A DNA stretch of 64,000 nt from Aeromonas enteropelogenes (GCF_000819845.1 NZ_CDCG01000034.1:80479-144478); one strand, 5' to 3'; shown: positions 1 through 9,986, numbered from the stretch's first letter. The notes: generated by a model not told the origin, from the letters alone. Translations and numbers: made by a program.

Positions 1-348
<348 letters not shown>

Positions 349-426
349 CCTTGGTGCCCGCTCTGGGGCGCCAGATCGCTTTTATGAATCGACCCTCTGG
401 TCGGTGTCACGCTTGGGAGTTTGGTA

Positions 427-1581
427 ATGGCGATAGCCTCCAGTGCCTACAAGAAAGCCCTCGAGGGCAGTCAGCAGCGCAAAGAAGTGCTGGTCAAGAT
501 CGATCGGGTCAGCAAGCAGTTCGATGAAACGCTGGCGGTCGACAATGTGTCGCTCAACATCCACAAGGGCGAAATCTTCGCCCTGCTCGGAGGGTCCGGT
601 TCGGGTAAATCCACCCTGTTGCGGATGCTGGCCGGGTTCGAGCGCCCCACCGAGGGACGTCTGTTCCTCGACGGGGTCGACATCACCGACATGCCGCCCT
701 ACGAGCGCCCCATCAACATGATGTTCCAGTCTTATGCCCTGTTCCCCCACATGACGGTGGCGCAGAACATCGCCTTCGGTCTCAAGCAGGATGGCCTGCC
801 CAGGGCCGAGATCGATGCCCGGGTGGAGGAGATGCTCAAGCTGGTGCAGATGACCCAGTATGCCCGCCGCAAGCCGCACCAGCTCTCAGGTGGTCAGCGT
901 CAGCGGGTGGCCCTGGCTCGTTCCCTGGCCAAGCGCCCCAAGCTGCTGCTGCTGGACGAACCCATGGGGGCACTGGACAAGAAGCTGCGTTCCCAGATGC
1001 AGCTGGAGCTGGTGGAGATCATCGAACGGGTCGGCGTGACCTGTGTCATGGTGACCCACGATCAGGAAGAGGCCATGACCATGGCCGAGCGGATCGCCAT
1101 CATGCATCTCGGTTGCATTGAGCAGATCGGCAGCCCGATGGATATCTACGAGACCCCGGCCAGCCGGCTGGTGTGCGAGTTCATCGGCAACGTCAACCTG
1201 TTTGACGGCATGCTGGTGGAAGATGAGCAGGACCACGCCACCATTGCCTGTGCGGATCTGGAGCAACCCATCTATGTGGGCCATGGCATCAGCTCCCGCG
1301 CCGAGAACAAGAAGGTGACCTATGCCCTGCGGCCGGAGAAGCTGCTGATGAGCCTGCAAAAACCGGTCGAGATCGAGCACCCCGATTTCAACTGGACCAA
1401 GGGCGAGGTCTATGACATCGCCTATCTGGGCGGCCACTCCGTCTATTACATCCAGCTGCCCTCGGGCAAGATCGTTCAGGCTTTCATCGCCAACGCCGAA
1501 CGCCACGGCAAGCGGCCGACCTGGGATGACCAGGTGTTCCTCTACTGGGAAGATGACAGCGGCGTGGTGCTGCAATCATGA
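427..1581 (+). CDS. potG: Polyamine ABC transporter ATP-binding protein PotG
   Basis: Cytoplasmic ATPase of a putrescine importer, 384 residues. The Walker A motif GGSGSGKST lies near residues 55-63, the signature LSGGQ near 153-157, and the Walker B aspartate in LLLLDEPMGALD near 177. A C-terminal regulatory region of about 120 residues (TOBE-like) follows, as expected for the PotA/PotG/MalK group. I chose the ATG at 427 because GGGAG sits seven bases upstream; a TTG two codons earlier is possible but lacks that spacing. The stop overlaps the potH start in an ATGA junction, so the two are probably translationally coupled. Second gene of potFGHI. Confidence 0.93.
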   Translation: MAIASSAYKKALEGSQQRKEVLVKIDRVSKQFDETLAVDNVSLNIHKGEIFALLGGSGSGKSTLLRMLAGFERPTEGRLFLDGVDITDMPPYERPINMMFQSYALFPHMTVAQNIAFGLKQDGLPRAEIDARVEEMLKLVQMTQYARRKPHQLSGGQRQRVALARSLAKRPKLLLLDEPMGALDKKLRSQMQLELVEIIERVGVTCVMVTHDQEEAMTMAERIAIMHLGCIEQIGSPMDIYETPASRLVCEFIGNVNLFDGMLVEDEQDHATIACADLEQPIYVGHGISSRAENKKVTYALRPEKLLMSLQKPVEIEHPDFNWTKGEVYDIAYLGGHSVYYIQLPSGKIVQAFIANAERHGKRPTWDDQVFLYWEDDSGVVLQS

Positions 1582-2483
1582 ATGCATTGAAACGACTGAA
1601 GATATTGGGCGGGCGCCAGTTGGTGATCGGCATCCCGTTCTTCTGGCTGTTCCTCTTCTTCCTGCTGCCCTTCATCATCGTAGTGAAGATAAGCTTCGCC
1701 GAAGCAGATGTGGCGATCCCGCCTTACACCGATGTGGTGAGCTGGGCCGACAACCAGCTCACCATACTGCTCAACATGGGCAACTACCTGCTGCTGCGGG
1801 AAGATGAGCTCTATATCGCTGCCTATCTTGGCTCCCTCAAGATGGCCTTCATCAGCACCCTGCTCTGTCTGCTGATCGGTTATCCGATGGCCTATGCCAT
1901 CGCGCGGGCCAACAAGGAGACCCAGACCGTTCTGCTGCTGCTCATCATGATGCCGACCTGGACCGCGATCCTGATCCGGGTCTACGCCTGGATGGGCATC
2001 CTCAGCAACAACGGCCTGCTCAACAGCCTGCTGATGGGGATAGGCCTCATCGACGAGCCGCTGCAGATCCTCAACACCAACCTGGCGGTCTACATCGGCA
2101 TCGTTTACTCCTACCTGCCGTTCATGGTGCTGCCGCTCTACGCCAACCTGGTCAAGCACGACCAGAGCTTGCTGGAGGCGGCTTCCGATCTCGGTGCCCG
2201 CAACCTCACCCGTTTCTGGCAGATCACGGTACCGCTCTCCAAGAACGGCATCATCGCCGGCTGCATGCTGGTGTTCATCCCTGTGGTGGGTGAGTTCGTG
2301 ATTCCGGAACTGCTGGGCGGCCCCGAGACTCTGATGATTGGTAAAGTGCTGTGGCAGGAGTTCTTCAACAACCGTGACTGGCCGGTGGCCTCTGCCCTGG
2401 CGGTGGTGATGCTGGCGGTGCTGATCGTCCCCATTATCCTGTTCAACCGCAACCAGGCCAAAGAGCTGGAGGGTAAAGCATGA
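1578..2483 (+). CDS. potH: Polyamine ABC transporter permease PotH
   Basis: Inner-membrane permease subunit, 301 residues, with about six hydrophobic segments; the first is around residues 17-37 (PFFWLFLFFLLPFIIVV). The EAA loop that contacts the ATPase is recognisable as EAASDLGARNLTRFWQITVPLS near residues 206-227. It pairs with PotI to form the channel for putrescine, driven by PotG. The start overlaps the potG stop by four bases and its own stop overlaps the potI start by four bases, indicating a tightly coupled operon. Length matches the family (E. coli PotH is a little over 300 residues). Confidence 0.93.
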   Translation: MNALKRLKILGGRQLVIGIPFFWLFLFFLLPFIIVVKISFAEADVAIPPYTDVVSWADNQLTILLNMGNYLLLREDELYIAAYLGSLKMAFISTLLCLLIGYPMAYAIARANKETQTVLLLLIMMPTWTAILIRVYAWMGILSNNGLLNSLLMGIGLIDEPLQILNTNLAVYIGIVYSYLPFMVLPLYANLVKHDQSLLEAASDLGARNLTRFWQITVPLSKNGIIAGCMLVFIPVVGEFVIPELLGGPETLMIGKVLWQEFFNNRDWPVASALAVVMLAVLIVPIILFNRNQAKELEGKA

Positions 2484-3322
2484 AGCGTTTCGGTTTTGCC
2501 AAATTGATGCTGTGGCTGGGTCTGCTGTTCATCTACCTGCCCATGGTCATCATGGTGATCTACTCCTTCAACGCCTCCAAGCTGGTAACCGTATGGGGTG
2601 GCTGGTCGCTGAAGTGGTACTTCGGCCTGCTGGACAACAAGCAGCTGATAGGTTCAGTGCTGCGCTCGCTGGAGATCGCCTTCTACACCGCGATTGCGGC
2701 GGTGGCGCTGGGGACGGTGGCGGCCTTTGTGTTGACCCGGATCCCTCACTTCCGCGGCCGGACCATGTTCGGCGGCATGGTGACGGCGCCGTTGGTGATG
2801 CCCGAGGTGATCACCGGTCTCTCCCTGCTGCTGTTGTTCGTGGCCATGGCCCAGCTGGTGGGCTGGCCCGCAGAGCGGGGCATGGTGACCATCTGGATTG
2901 CCCACACCACCTTCTGTACCGCCTATGTGGCGATCGTGGTGTCGGCCAGGTTGCGGGAACTGGATCTCTCCATTGAGGAGGCGGCCATGGATCTGGGGGC
3001 CAAACCCTGGAAGGTGTTCTTCCTGATCACCATCCCGATGATCGCCCCCTCGCTGGCGGCGGGCGGCATGATGTCGTTTGCCCTGTCGCTTGACGATCTG
3101 GTGCTGGCAAGTTTCGTCTCCGGCCCGGGCTCGACCACGTTGCCGATGGAGGTCTTCTCGGCGGTGCGTCTCGGTGTGAAACCCGAGATCAACGCGGTGG
3201 CCAGCCTGATCCTGCTGTCGGTATCCCTGTTTACCTTTGGCAGTTGGTATCTGATGGCCAAGGCGGAGAAACGCCGCCGCGCCGAGATCGCCATGACAGC
3301 CCAGATGCAGGCTGTCGCCTGA
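2480..3322 (+). CDS. potI: Polyamine ABC transporter permease PotI
   Basis: Second inner-membrane permease of the putrescine importer, 280 residues and about six membrane spans. The EAA loop reads EEAAMDLGAKPWKVFFLITI near residues 166-185. The N-terminus starts with a hydrophobic span (LMLWLGLLFIYLPMVIMVIYSF), as in PotC/PotI proteins. It overlaps potH by an ATGA junction and is the last gene of the operon; the next gene starts 45 bases later with its own strong ribosome-binding site. I see no clear intrinsic terminator in that short gap, so read-through into yiiM is possible. Confidence 0.93.
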   Translation: MKRFGFAKLMLWLGLLFIYLPMVIMVIYSFNASKLVTVWGGWSLKWYFGLLDNKQLIGSVLRSLEIAFYTAIAAVALGTVAAFVLTRIPHFRGRTMFGGMVTAPLVMPEVITGLSLLLLFVAMAQLVGWPAERGMVTIWIAHTTFCTAYVAIVVSARLRELDLSIEEAAMDLGAKPWKVFFLITIPMIAPSLAAGGMMSFALSLDDLVLASFVSGPGSTTLPMEVFSAVRLGVKPEINAVASLILLSVSLFTFGSWYLMAKAEKRRRAEIAMTAQMQAVA

Positions 3323-3367
3323 CCTCGTGTTAAGATCCGCCTACTCTCGTCAATTCGGAGGATGAGT

Positions 3368-4072
3368 ATGCGGATCTCTCTCTTTACCGGCCGTGGTGCC
3401 GAACTGGTGCCCGGTCTCACGACAGCCATCCACAAACACCCCGCCACGGCGCCGCTGTTTTGCGGCCAGCTTGGACTGGAGGGGGATGAGCAAAGCGATC
3501 AACGTCATCATGGCGGCCCGGATCGGGCGCTGCACTACTATCCCGCCGATCACTACCCCTGGTGGCAGACCTGGCAAACCGCGCTGGGCTTGCCTGCACC
3601 CAAAACGCCATGGCAACCCGCCGCCTTTGGCGAGAATCTCTCCGGTGTCGGGCTGACCGAAGCACAGGCCTGCATCGGCGACGTCTATCGACTCGGCGAG
3701 GCACTGATCCAGATAAGTCAGCCCAGATCGCCCTGTTTCAAACTCAACCAGCGCTTTGGCTATGGTCAGATGTCCCAGGTGATGCAGCTCAGTGGTCGCT
3801 GTGGCTGGTTGCTGCGGGTGCTGGAGGAGGGCATGGTCGCACCGGATCAGACTCTGGAGCTGGTGGACAGGCCCTATCCAGAGCTGACGGTGAAGCGCAC
3901 CGCCGATATCCTGTTCAATCAGGTACGCAACGAAGCCGATCTACTGCTGTTGCTGGAGAACCCGGCGCTGTCACCCAACTGGCGTCAGAATGCGGCTAGC
4001 TGGCTGGAGCACGGGATGGTGGCTGACTGGCGACCCCGTCTACTGGGGCCCGAATCGCTGCAGTTGCCTTGA
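3368..4072 (+). CDS. yiiM: MOSC domain protein, YiiM-like (N-hydroxylated base detoxification)
   Basis: A 234-residue cytoplasmic protein of the MOSC superfamily, which moves or uses sulfur at a molybdenum cofactor. The HHGGPDRALHYYPADHY stretch near residues 48-64, FGENLSG near 86-92 and the cysteine in RSPCFKLNQRFG near 120-131 are typical of YiiM. In E. coli, YiiM is a molybdoenzyme that reduces N-hydroxylated compounds such as 6-N-hydroxylaminopurine. I chose the ATG at 3368 because GGAGG ends six bases before it; the in-frame ATG at 3362 sits almost on top of the ribosome-binding site. Length agrees with E. coli YiiM (about 224 residues). Confidence 0.85.
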   Translation: MRISLFTGRGAELVPGLTTAIHKHPATAPLFCGQLGLEGDEQSDQRHHGGPDRALHYYPADHYPWWQTWQTALGLPAPKTPWQPAAFGENLSGVGLTEAQACIGDVYRLGEALIQISQPRSPCFKLNQRFGYGQMSQVMQLSGRCGWLLRVLEEGMVAPDQTLELVDRPYPELTVKRTADILFNQVRNEADLLLLLENPALSPNWRQNAASWLEHGMVADWRPRLLGPESLQLP

Positions 4073-4181
4073 GCCCGGTTGCCGGAATGTCATCGCCTGG
4101 CTGCATTCCGGTAAACTCGTGCGTAAAACGCTGAATAGTTGAGCGAACGGCAGTTTTTTTCCCTTTTAATGCAAAAAAGGC

Positions 4182-4210
4182 TTGTGTCGGGTCGGGGCTT
4201 TCGGTAAATT
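4182..4210 (+). promoter_or_regulatory. Probable sigma-70 promoter of tRNA-Pro
   Basis: TTGTGT (4182-4187) and TAAATT (4205-4210) are separated by 17 bases and end 16 bases before the mature tRNA 5' end. The following bases CCCGTCCCGC are GC-rich, as in the discriminator of stringently controlled stable-RNA promoters. Called by inspection only. Confidence 0.55.
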
Positions 4211-4226
4211 CCCGTCCCGCAGACAT

Positions 4227-4303
<77 letters not shown>

Positions 4304-4309
4304 CTTTTG

Positions 4310-4336
4310 AAAAGGCCGCTCAATGAGCGGCCTTTT
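4310..4336 (+). terminator. Intrinsic terminator after tRNA-Pro
   Basis: A perfect 11-base inverted repeat AAAAGGCCGCT / AGCGGCCTTTT with a five-base loop lies directly after the tRNA; the arm itself supplies the U-tract. Confidence 0.9.
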
Positions 4337-4654
4337 CGCATTTATACTCTCCGCTTTTCTTCTCTCTGCCAGCCGGCAGCTTCTCTTTCCTGACGTAGCT
4401 TGGGCCATCTAGTTCCGCATCCGGAATATCTGGGGCATTCCCGGGCTGAGCACTGCCGATGATGGTTGAGTCATGACTGTATTTTGCGGTCACAAGAAGT
4501 GGACGAGTGCTGAGGGGGATTGCAGCAGGCATGAAAAGGGCCACCGCCCGGTGGCCCATGGGTGGAGTCTGATCCTGACTCCGGCACTCTCAGATTGTGG
4601 CAATCTCGCTATGGGTCTTGTCTATCGTGCCCTCCTTGCGCGCCAGGCGCTTAC
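4337..4654. other. Gene-free stretch between tRNA-Pro and the AbiTii-like gene
   Basis: About 320 bases. It holds a minus-strand terminator hairpin (annotated separately) and no convincing gene. A 79-codon minus-strand frame (4320-4559) runs through both flanking terminator hairpins and has no good ribosome-binding site, so I do not call it. The 3' side of a tRNA gene is a common integration site, but I see no duplicate of the tRNA 3' end and no integrase. Confidence 0.6.
4534..4557 (-). terminator. Intrinsic terminator for the minus-strand AbiTii-like gene
   Basis: Read on the minus strand, GGGCCACCG / CGGTGGCCC forms a nine-base stem with a GG loop and is followed by TTTTC. It lies about 100 bases past the stop of the gene at 4655-5182. 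Confidence 0.75.
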
Positions 4655-5182
4655 TCAGATATGCCAGTGCTGATGCCGCAATGCCTTGAAGCTGTGCTGA
4701 GGTTGCAAGGCCGCGTGCTTGGGGTACTCACTAATGAAATGTTCGATTCCCTCCATCAGTTGTGCACGTAATGAAATCACGGGCTCATGCCAGGCTTGCA
4801 GGCATAGATGGCCGGGGATCAGCTGCTCCTGATAATCTTCCAGCAGCTGTTCTGGCCAGGGCTCAATACCGGAATTGCGTTGCAGCAAATAGTGGGCGGC
4901 GGGCTCACGGGCATAGATGAACTGAATTTGGGCCAGATCGCGTTGGCATAGCGTTTGACTGTTGATATGACAGGTCAAATATTTTCCCGTCTTCAGATCC
5001 AAAAAGTGACCGCGTTGCCGGCAGGGAACGATGCGATACCAGGGCAAGGGCGAGGAGAGCGCATAGCCCTCAAGCTCCTGTTCCAGCCAGTGACGACACT
5101 CGGGTGTCTGCACCTCGTCGAGCATGGACTCGATACGCATCAACAAGGCTCTGGATGGTGTGGTCGCCAGTTTCGCACTCAT
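4655..5182 (-). CDS. AbiTii-like protein, function unknown
   Basis: A 175-residue protein with no membrane segment. Its first third reads like the AbiTii domain named after an abortive-infection protein: a helical start (SRALLMRIESMLDEV), then HWLEQELEGYALSSPLPWYR near residues 31-50, matching the family pattern of W..xEL.GY....lP.YR. A second helical part near 127-146 (EPVISLRAQLMEGIEHF) sits where family members have a C-terminal helix. I chose the ATG at 5182, with GGAGG ten bases upstream; an earlier in-frame TTG is less likely. It is a single-gene unit with its own terminator, next to tRNA-Pro. The family assignment is from pattern recognition, and any role in phage defence is inference. 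Confidence 0.5.
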   Translation of the reverse strand: MSAKLATTPSRALLMRIESMLDEVQTPECRHWLEQELEGYALSSPLPWYRIVPCRQRGHFLDLKTGKYLTCHINSQTLCQRDLAQIQFIYAREPAAHYLLQRNSGIEPWPEQLLEDYQEQLIPGHLCLQAWHEPVISLRAQLMEGIEHFISEYPKHAALQPQHSFKALRHQHWHI

Positions 5183-5306
5183 CGCCTGCAATCCTCCCTC
5201 TGCAAACAATCCCGGATCTCAGTATGGCTCTTTATCGGGCGGAGGGGGTAAGGAATCTAATGATTAAAAGTGGATTAACAGAGTGGTTTTTATGCATTAA
5301 GCGGGC

Positions 5307-5771
5307 TCATCCAACCAGATAGGTACCGGTTCCGAAGGCGATATGGGTCCCCTCCTCGTTGTGCAGCTCCATACGGGCAACGGCGACCTTGCTGCCAGCG
5401 CGGATGATGTGGGCAGTAGCGATGAACTCGTTGCCCCGGCCCGGGCGCAGATAGTCCACCCGCAGATCGATGGTGCCGAGGCGGGAGAAGCGCTCCTTGA
5501 GGTAGCTGGGGGAGAAATCCTCCAGCTCGTCGATGCAGGAGGCGGCGACTATCATGCCGCCCGCCACGTCCAGCAGGCTGGCGGTGACGCCGCCGTGCAA
5601 AATGTTGTGGAAGGGGTTGCCGATGAGCTTCTCGTCCATCCTGATGCGCAGCTCCACCTTGTCGAAGTCGTAGTGGGTCACCTGCATGCCGATCAGCTTG
5701 TTGAACGGCATCTTCTCGGCGAACAGGTTGGCAATGCCACTGAGCGCCATCTTCTTGAGCATCTGTTTCAT
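5307..5771 (-). CDS. yigI: Hotdog-fold acyl-CoA thioesterase, YigI-like
   Basis: A 154-residue PaaI-type hotdog thioesterase. The conserved HNILHGGVTASLLDVAGG stretch near residues 55-72 is the family active-site helix, and the second half (VDYLRPGRGNEFIATAHIIRAGSKVAVARMEL) is the usual strand region. It would hydrolyse acyl-CoA thioesters in the cytoplasm. In E. coli, yigI lies close to recQ (yigI-pldA-recQ); here it is divergent from recQ, which supports the name. The ribosome-binding region is weak (AAGG directly abuts the ATG), and ATGs at codons 4 and 8 are alternatives. Confidence 0.8.
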   Translation of the reverse strand: MKQMLKKMALSGIANLFAEKMPFNKLIGMQVTHYDFDKVELRIRMDEKLIGNPFHNILHGGVTASLLDVAGGMIVAASCIDELEDFSPSYLKERFSRLGTIDLRVDYLRPGRGNEFIATAHIIRAGSKVAVARMELHNEEGTHIAFGTGTYLVG

Positions 5772-5903
5772 CCTTGATCCCGATCCCTGTCAGCAAAGCC
5801 GAGTAAAAACTCCAGCCAGTCTGCAACACTTCCTTAACAGTCGCAATGGCAGGTTTATTGTGGGCGGCGGCTGCTTTAGAATGGCGACCCCAAAGGAGAG
5901 CCC

Positions 5904-7739
5904 ATGACTGCGATTGCCGAAACCCTGCCTGACCCTCAGCCAGAGACACCGCTAGCCCTGCTGCAAGCGGTCTTCGGCTATCAGCAATTTCGGCCGGGTC
6001 AGCTCGAGATCATCGAGCAGATAGTGGCGGGGCGCGATGCCCTGGTGCTCAAGCCCACTGGCGGCGGCAAATCGCTCTGCTACCAGATCCCGGCGCTGCT
6101 GCGACCGGGGCTCGGGGTGGTGGTCTCACCCCTCATCTCGTTGATGAAGGATCAGGTCGACACCCTGCGTGCCAACGGCGTGGCGGCGGCCTATATCAAC
6201 TCGGCCCTGAGCCGGGAGGAGATGATCCAGAACTTTGCCGCCATGCGCCGCGGCGAGATCAAACTGGTTTATGTTTCCCCCGAGCGCTTGCTGCAGCACG
6301 AGTTCATGGACCGGCTGGCCGAACTGCCGCTCGGTCTGTTCGCCATCGACGAGGCCCATTGCGTCTCCCAGTGGGGGCACGATTTTCGGCCGGAATACGC
6401 GGCGCTCGGGCGGCTCAAGCAGTGGTTCCCCCAGGTGCCCGTGGTGGCGCTCACCGCCACCGCCGACGAGGCGACCCGCAGCGACATGCTGCACCGCCTG
6501 GAACTGAGCGATCCCTTTATCCACACTGCCAGCTTCGATCGGCCCAATATCCGCTACAGCCTGGTGGAGAAGTTCAAGGCGGCGGAGCAGTTGCTGCGCT
6601 ATGTGCAGAGCCAGAAGGGCAACTGCGGCATCGTCTACTGCTCCAGCCGCAACCGGGTGGAGGAGGTCGCGGAGCGCCTCTCCCGCCACGGCTGCAAGGC
6701 GGCACCCTATCATGCCGGCCTGCCGCTGGCGCTGCGCCAGCAGACCCAGGAAGCCTTCCTCAAGGATGACGTGGAGATAGTGGTGGCGACGGTGGCGTTC
6801 GGCATGGGCATCGACAAGCCCAACGTGCGTTTCGTGGTGCACTACGACATCCCCAAGAACATCGAATCCTACTACCAGGAGACAGGCCGGGCCGGCCGTG
6901 ACGGCACCCCGGCGGAGGCGCTGCTGCTCTACGATCCCGCCGACATCGGCCGGGTGCGGCGCCTGCTCGACAACATCGAGAACCCCCAGCAGCTGCAGGT
7001 GGAGCAGTACAAGCTCAACGTGATGGCGGCCTTCGCCGAGGCGCAGACCTGCCGTCGCCAGGTGCTGCTCAACTACTTCGGGGAGTACAACGACAAGCCG
7101 TGCGGCAACTGCGACATCTGCCTCGATCCGCCGAAGAGCTATGACGGCACCGAAGACGCCCAGAAGGCACTCTCCTGCGTCTGGCGGGTGGGGCAGAACT
7201 TCGGGGTGGGCTATGTGGTGGAGGTGCTGCGCGGGTCGCTGAACCAGCGCATCAAGGATCACGGTCACGACAAGCTGTCGACCTATGGCATCGGCAAGGA
7301 TCAGAGCCACGAATACTGGATGAGCGTGATCCGCCAGCTGATCCACAAAGGCCTGCTGACCCAGAACATCACCCGCAACCTGGTGTTGCAGCTGACCGAG
7401 GCGGCCCGCCCCGTGCTGCGCGGCGAGGTGAAGCTGGAACTGGCGGTACCCCGCCTGCAGCCCATCTCCAGTCGCAAGGAGAAGCGCAACGGCCTGCTCG
7501 ACAACGCCAACTACGACAAGCGGCTGTTCAAGGAGCTGCGCGCCCTGCGCAAACAGATCGCCGAGGATGAAGAGGTGCCTCCCTACGTGGTGTTCAACGA
7601 TGCGACCCTGGTGGAGATGGCACAGCTCATGCCGATGACCGAAGACGAAATGCTGGCGATCAACGGCGTCGGCCATCGCAAGCTGGAACGCTTCGGTGAA
7701 GCCTTTATGGACCTGATCATCGACTACTGCCGGCGCTAG
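5904..7739 (+). CDS. recQ: ATP-dependent DNA helicase RecQ
   Basis: A 611-residue 3'-5' DNA helicase of the RecF recombination pathway and replication restart. Walker A is PTGGGKS near residues 51-57 and the DEAH box ([19 protein letters not shown]) begins near 149. Helicase motif VI appears as [12 protein letters not shown]. The zinc-binding RQC region follows, with cysteines in [12 protein letters not shown] and PCGNCDIC, then a winged helix, and an HRDC domain closes the protein (about residues 535-605, with [14 protein letters not shown]). All domains are present and the length matches E. coli RecQ (about 609). AAAGGAGA precedes the ATG at good spacing. Confidence 0.97.
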   Translation: MTAIAETLPDPQPETPLALLQAVFGYQQFRPGQLEIIEQIVAGRDALVLKPTGGGKSLCYQIPALLRPGLGVVVSPLISLMKDQVDTLRANGVAAAYINSALSREEMIQNFAAMRRGEIKLVYVSPERLLQHEFMDRLAELPLGLFAIDEAHCVSQWGHDFRPEYAALGRLKQWFPQVPVVALTATADEATRSDMLHRLELSDPFIHTASFDRPNIRYSLVEKFKAAEQLLRYVQSQKGNCGIVYCSSRNRVEEVAERLSRHGCKAAPYHAGLPLALRQQTQEAFLKDDVEIVVATVAFGMGIDKPNVRFVVHYDIPKNIESYYQETGRAGRDGTPAEALLLYDPADIGRVRRLLDNIENPQQLQVEQYKLNVMAAFAEAQTCRRQVLLNYFGEYNDKPCGNCDICLDPPKSYDGTEDAQKALSCVWRVGQNFGVGYVVEVLRGSLNQRIKDHGHDKLSTYGIGKDQSHEYWMSVIRQLIHKGLLTQNITRNLVLQLTEAARPVLRGEVKLELAVPRLQPISSRKEKRNGLLDNANYDKRLFKELRALRKQIAEDEEVPPYVVFNDATLVEMAQLMPMTEDEMLAINGVGHRKLERFGEAFMDLIIDYCRR

Positions 7740-7830
7740 GGTTGATTAGCGAAGCATCATCGACTGCGGCAGACTCAGGCCGGGAGGGGGCACATCAGGG
7801 GGAAGGAGCCCATTATCCGGACGCCGTGAA

Positions 7831-8133
7831 TTATTTCAGGCTGGCGTAATAGGCCGCCAGGTTTTCCATGTCCGCCTCGCTGAGCGGGGCCATGAAGGGA
7901 ACCATCAGTGGCTCCTTGCGACTGCCATCCTTGAAGGCTTTCAGCTGTTTCAACAGATAGGCCTCCTGTTGGCCCGCCAGGTGAGGATAAACCGGCACGC
8001 TCGCCTTGCCTGCGACGCCGTGGCAGGCGGCGCACACCGCAGCCTTGGCCTTGCCAGCCTCGATATCCGCCGCCCTGGCGTTGTGTCCCCAGGCCAGAGC
8101 CAGCAAAGGCAGGGCATACACCCATTTCTGCAT
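7831..8133 (-). CDS. Periplasmic monohaem cytochrome c
   Basis: A 100-residue class I c-type cytochrome. A signal peptide ([21 protein letters not shown]) precedes a mature domain with one haem-attachment motif CAACH near residues 34-38. The distal methionine is probably in the [23 protein letters not shown] segment near residues 74-96, a stretch typical of cytochrome c4/c5/c553 domains. It would carry electrons in the periplasm between respiratory complexes. I chose the ATG at 8133 because AAGGAG lies six bases upstream; longer frames would remove the signal peptide from the N-terminus. It is divergent from selO. The specific redox partner cannot be told from sequence. Confidence 0.88.
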   Translation of the reverse strand: MQKWVYALPLLALAWGHNARAADIEAGKAKAAVCAACHGVAGKASVPVYPHLAGQQEAYLLKQLKAFKDGSRKEPLMVPFMAPLSEADMENLAAYYASLK

Positions 8134-8236
8134 CTTCTTCTCCTTGATATGAAATACGCGATCGCCTGTTAGCCGGAAATGGCCGGGGGCGGTATAAAGA
8201 GTGACACGAGCATACGCAGGGACGACCCGCATCACC

Positions 8237-9664
8237 ATGAAGTTGATCAACACTTTTGCCACCGAACTGCCCTGGGCCTGCGAGCCCGTCGCCCCCCAAC
8301 CACTGCATGCCCCCGGCCTGCTGCACCTCAACCGTGCGCTGCTCGGCGAGCTGGGGCTGGGGGCGGTGAGCGAGGCCGACTGGCTGGCCTGCTGTGGTCA
8401 TGGGCAGCCTTTGCCCGGCATGCAGCCGGTGGCCCAGGTCTATGCGGGCCATCAGTTCGGCGGTTACAGTCCGCGCCTTGGTGACGGACGGGCACTGCTG
8501 CTGGGAGAACAACTGGCGCCGGATGGCCAGCGCTGGGATCTGCATCTGAAAGGGGCGGGCAAGACACCCTTCTCCCGCTTTGGCGATGGTCGTGCCGTGC
8601 TGCGCTCCAGCATTCGCGAGTATCTGGCCTCCGAGGCGCTCCATGCCCTCGGCATCCCGACTACCCGGGCGCTGGTGCTGGTGGGTAGCCAGGAGCCCGT
8701 TTATCGGGAACAGGTGGAGACGGGGGCGACCGTGCTGCGTACCGCCTCCAGCCACCTGCGCTTCGGCCACATCGAGTATTTCGCCTGGAGCGGGCAGGGA
8801 GAGAAGATCCCGGCCCTTATCGATTATCTGCTGCGCCACCATTTCCCCGAGCTGGCCAATGGTGCCGAGCTGTTTGCCGAAGTGGTGCGCCGCACAGCGC
8901 GGCTCATCGCCAAGTGGCAGGCGGCAGGTTTCTGTCACGGGGTGCTCAACACCGACAACATGTCGCTGCTCGGGCTGACCCTGGATTACGGCCCCTACGG
9001 CTTCATCGATGCCTATGTGCCGGACTTTGTCTGCAACCACTCGGATCCGGGTGGTCGCTATGCGCTGGATCAGCAGCCGGCGGTTGGCTACTGGAACCTG
9101 CAGAAGTTGGCCCAGGCGCTGGCCGGTCACGTCGATGGCGACGCGCTGGCGTCGGCCCTAGCTCAGTACGAGCACCAGCTGATGCTGCACTACTCCGAGC
9201 TGATGCGCGCCAAGCTGGGGCTGGCGGTGTGGGAAGAGGAGGATCCGGCGCTGTTTCGTGAGCTGTTCCGACTGCTGGCGGCACACAAGGTGGATTACCA
9301 CCTGTTCTTGCGCCGGCTGGGCGAACTGACCCGACAGGGGGAGTGGCCCGCCTCCCTGCTAGCCTTGTTGCCGGATCCTGCCGCCTGGCAGGGATGGTTG
9401 ACGGACTATCGTGAGCGCCTAGCCCGGGAGGGGAGCGAGGATGCTGTCCGCAAGACGAAGATGGATGCGGTCAATCCGAAATATGTGCTGCGCAATGCCC
9501 TGGCCCAGCAGGTGATAGAGGCTGCAGAGCGAGGGGATATGATGCCGTTTGAGCGGCTGTTTGCCGCCTTGCAAAATCCCTATGATGAACACCCTGAATA
9601 TGAGGAGCTCGCCACGCCGATTGCCAGCTGGTATTGCGGTGGCGAGCTGTCGTGCAGCAGTTGA
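8237..9664 (+). CDS. selO: Protein adenylyltransferase SelO (YdiU/UPF0061)
   Basis: A 475-residue pseudokinase that transfers AMP from ATP to protein hydroxyls. Family signatures are clear: [41 protein letters not shown], the catalytic stretch [20 protein letters not shown] near residues 235-254, and [15 protein letters not shown]. The protein ends in GGELSCSS; E. coli SelO ends in a selenocysteine-like C-terminal cysteine motif of the same form (VSCSS). The ATG at 8237 gives the family-like start MKLINTF; a GTG at 8201 would add 12 residues but has no ribosome-binding site. The Shine-Dalgarno (AGGGA about 15 bases up) is poorly spaced, so the start is the least certain part. Confidence 0.93.
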   Translation: MKLINTFATELPWACEPVAPQPLHAPGLLHLNRALLGELGLGAVSEADWLACCGHGQPLPGMQPVAQVYAGHQFGGYSPRLGDGRALLLGEQLAPDGQRWDLHLKGAGKTPFSRFGDGRAVLRSSIREYLASEALHALGIPTTRALVLVGSQEPVYREQVETGATVLRTASSHLRFGHIEYFAWSGQGEKIPALIDYLLRHHFPELANGAELFAEVVRRTARLIAKWQAAGFCHGVLNTDNMSLLGLTLDYGPYGFIDAYVPDFVCNHSDPGGRYALDQQPAVGYWNLQKLAQALAGHVDGDALASALAQYEHQLMLHYSELMRAKLGLAVWEEEDPALFRELFRLLAAHKVDYHLFLRRLGELTRQGEWPASLLALLPDPAAWQGWLTDYRERLAREGSEDAVRKTKMDAVNPKYVLRNALAQQVIEAAERGDMMPFERLFAALQNPYDEHPEYEELATPIASWYCGGELSCSS

Positions 9665-9674
9665 GAGGCAAGGG

Positions 9675-9962
9675 ATGAACTGGCGCATTACACAGACAGA
9701 TACGGAGGCCGGCGTGGTGATGCTGGCGTGTGATGGGCTTGAGTGGGACAACTTTCCCGCCCGTGCCGAGTTGTTGCTGGCCGCGTGGGAGCTGGTTGTG
9801 ATCGAACGGGAATGGGGGGCAGACCGCCACAGCTGGCTGCTGGAATTTGAAGGCAGTCGGCTGCGACTCGAGTATGAACACTACAGCGGTTGCTGGCTGA
9901 CCGCGGTTCACCCGGCCGATCAGGAGGTGCTGTTCTGGCTTGCTGAACAGCATAAAGATTGA
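9675..9962 (+). CDS. DUF3630-family protein, function unknown
   Basis: A 95-residue soluble protein. The pattern EWDNFPARAELLLAAWELVV, EREWGADRHSWLLEFEG and LRLEYEHYSGCWL resembles DUF3630, a small family I know from Aeromonas, Vibrio and relatives. No catalytic motif or membrane segment is visible; it is acidic and tryptophan-rich. It starts ten bases after the selO stop with AGAGG well placed before the ATG at 9675, so it is probably cotranscribed with selO. The frame extends upstream inside selO, but those codons are a shadow of that gene. Confidence 0.7.
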   Translation: MNWRITQTDTEAGVVMLACDGLEWDNFPARAELLLAAWELVVIEREWGADRHSWLLEFEGSRLRLEYEHYSGCWLTAVHPADQEVLFWLAEQHKD

Positions 9963-9986
9963 ACTATCGATAGGGGGCGGTATAAT
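9959..9986 (+). promoter_or_regulatory. Sigma-70 promoter of yhhQ
   Basis: TTGAAC (9959-9964) and a perfect TATAAT (9981-9986) with 16-base spacing. It overlaps the last codon of the preceding gene. Transcription should start near 9993, giving a leader of about 64 bases that contains the riboswitch. Confidence 0.8.

Noticed and set aside
4320..4559. 79-codon minus-strand frame beside the tRNA
   Set aside because: It runs through the tRNA terminator at one end and another terminator hairpin at the other, and lacks a Shine-Dalgarno.
6126..7676. 516-codon antisense frame inside recQ
   Set aside because: Mirror of recQ codon structure in GC-rich DNA; histidine- and glutamine-rich product without domains or start signals.
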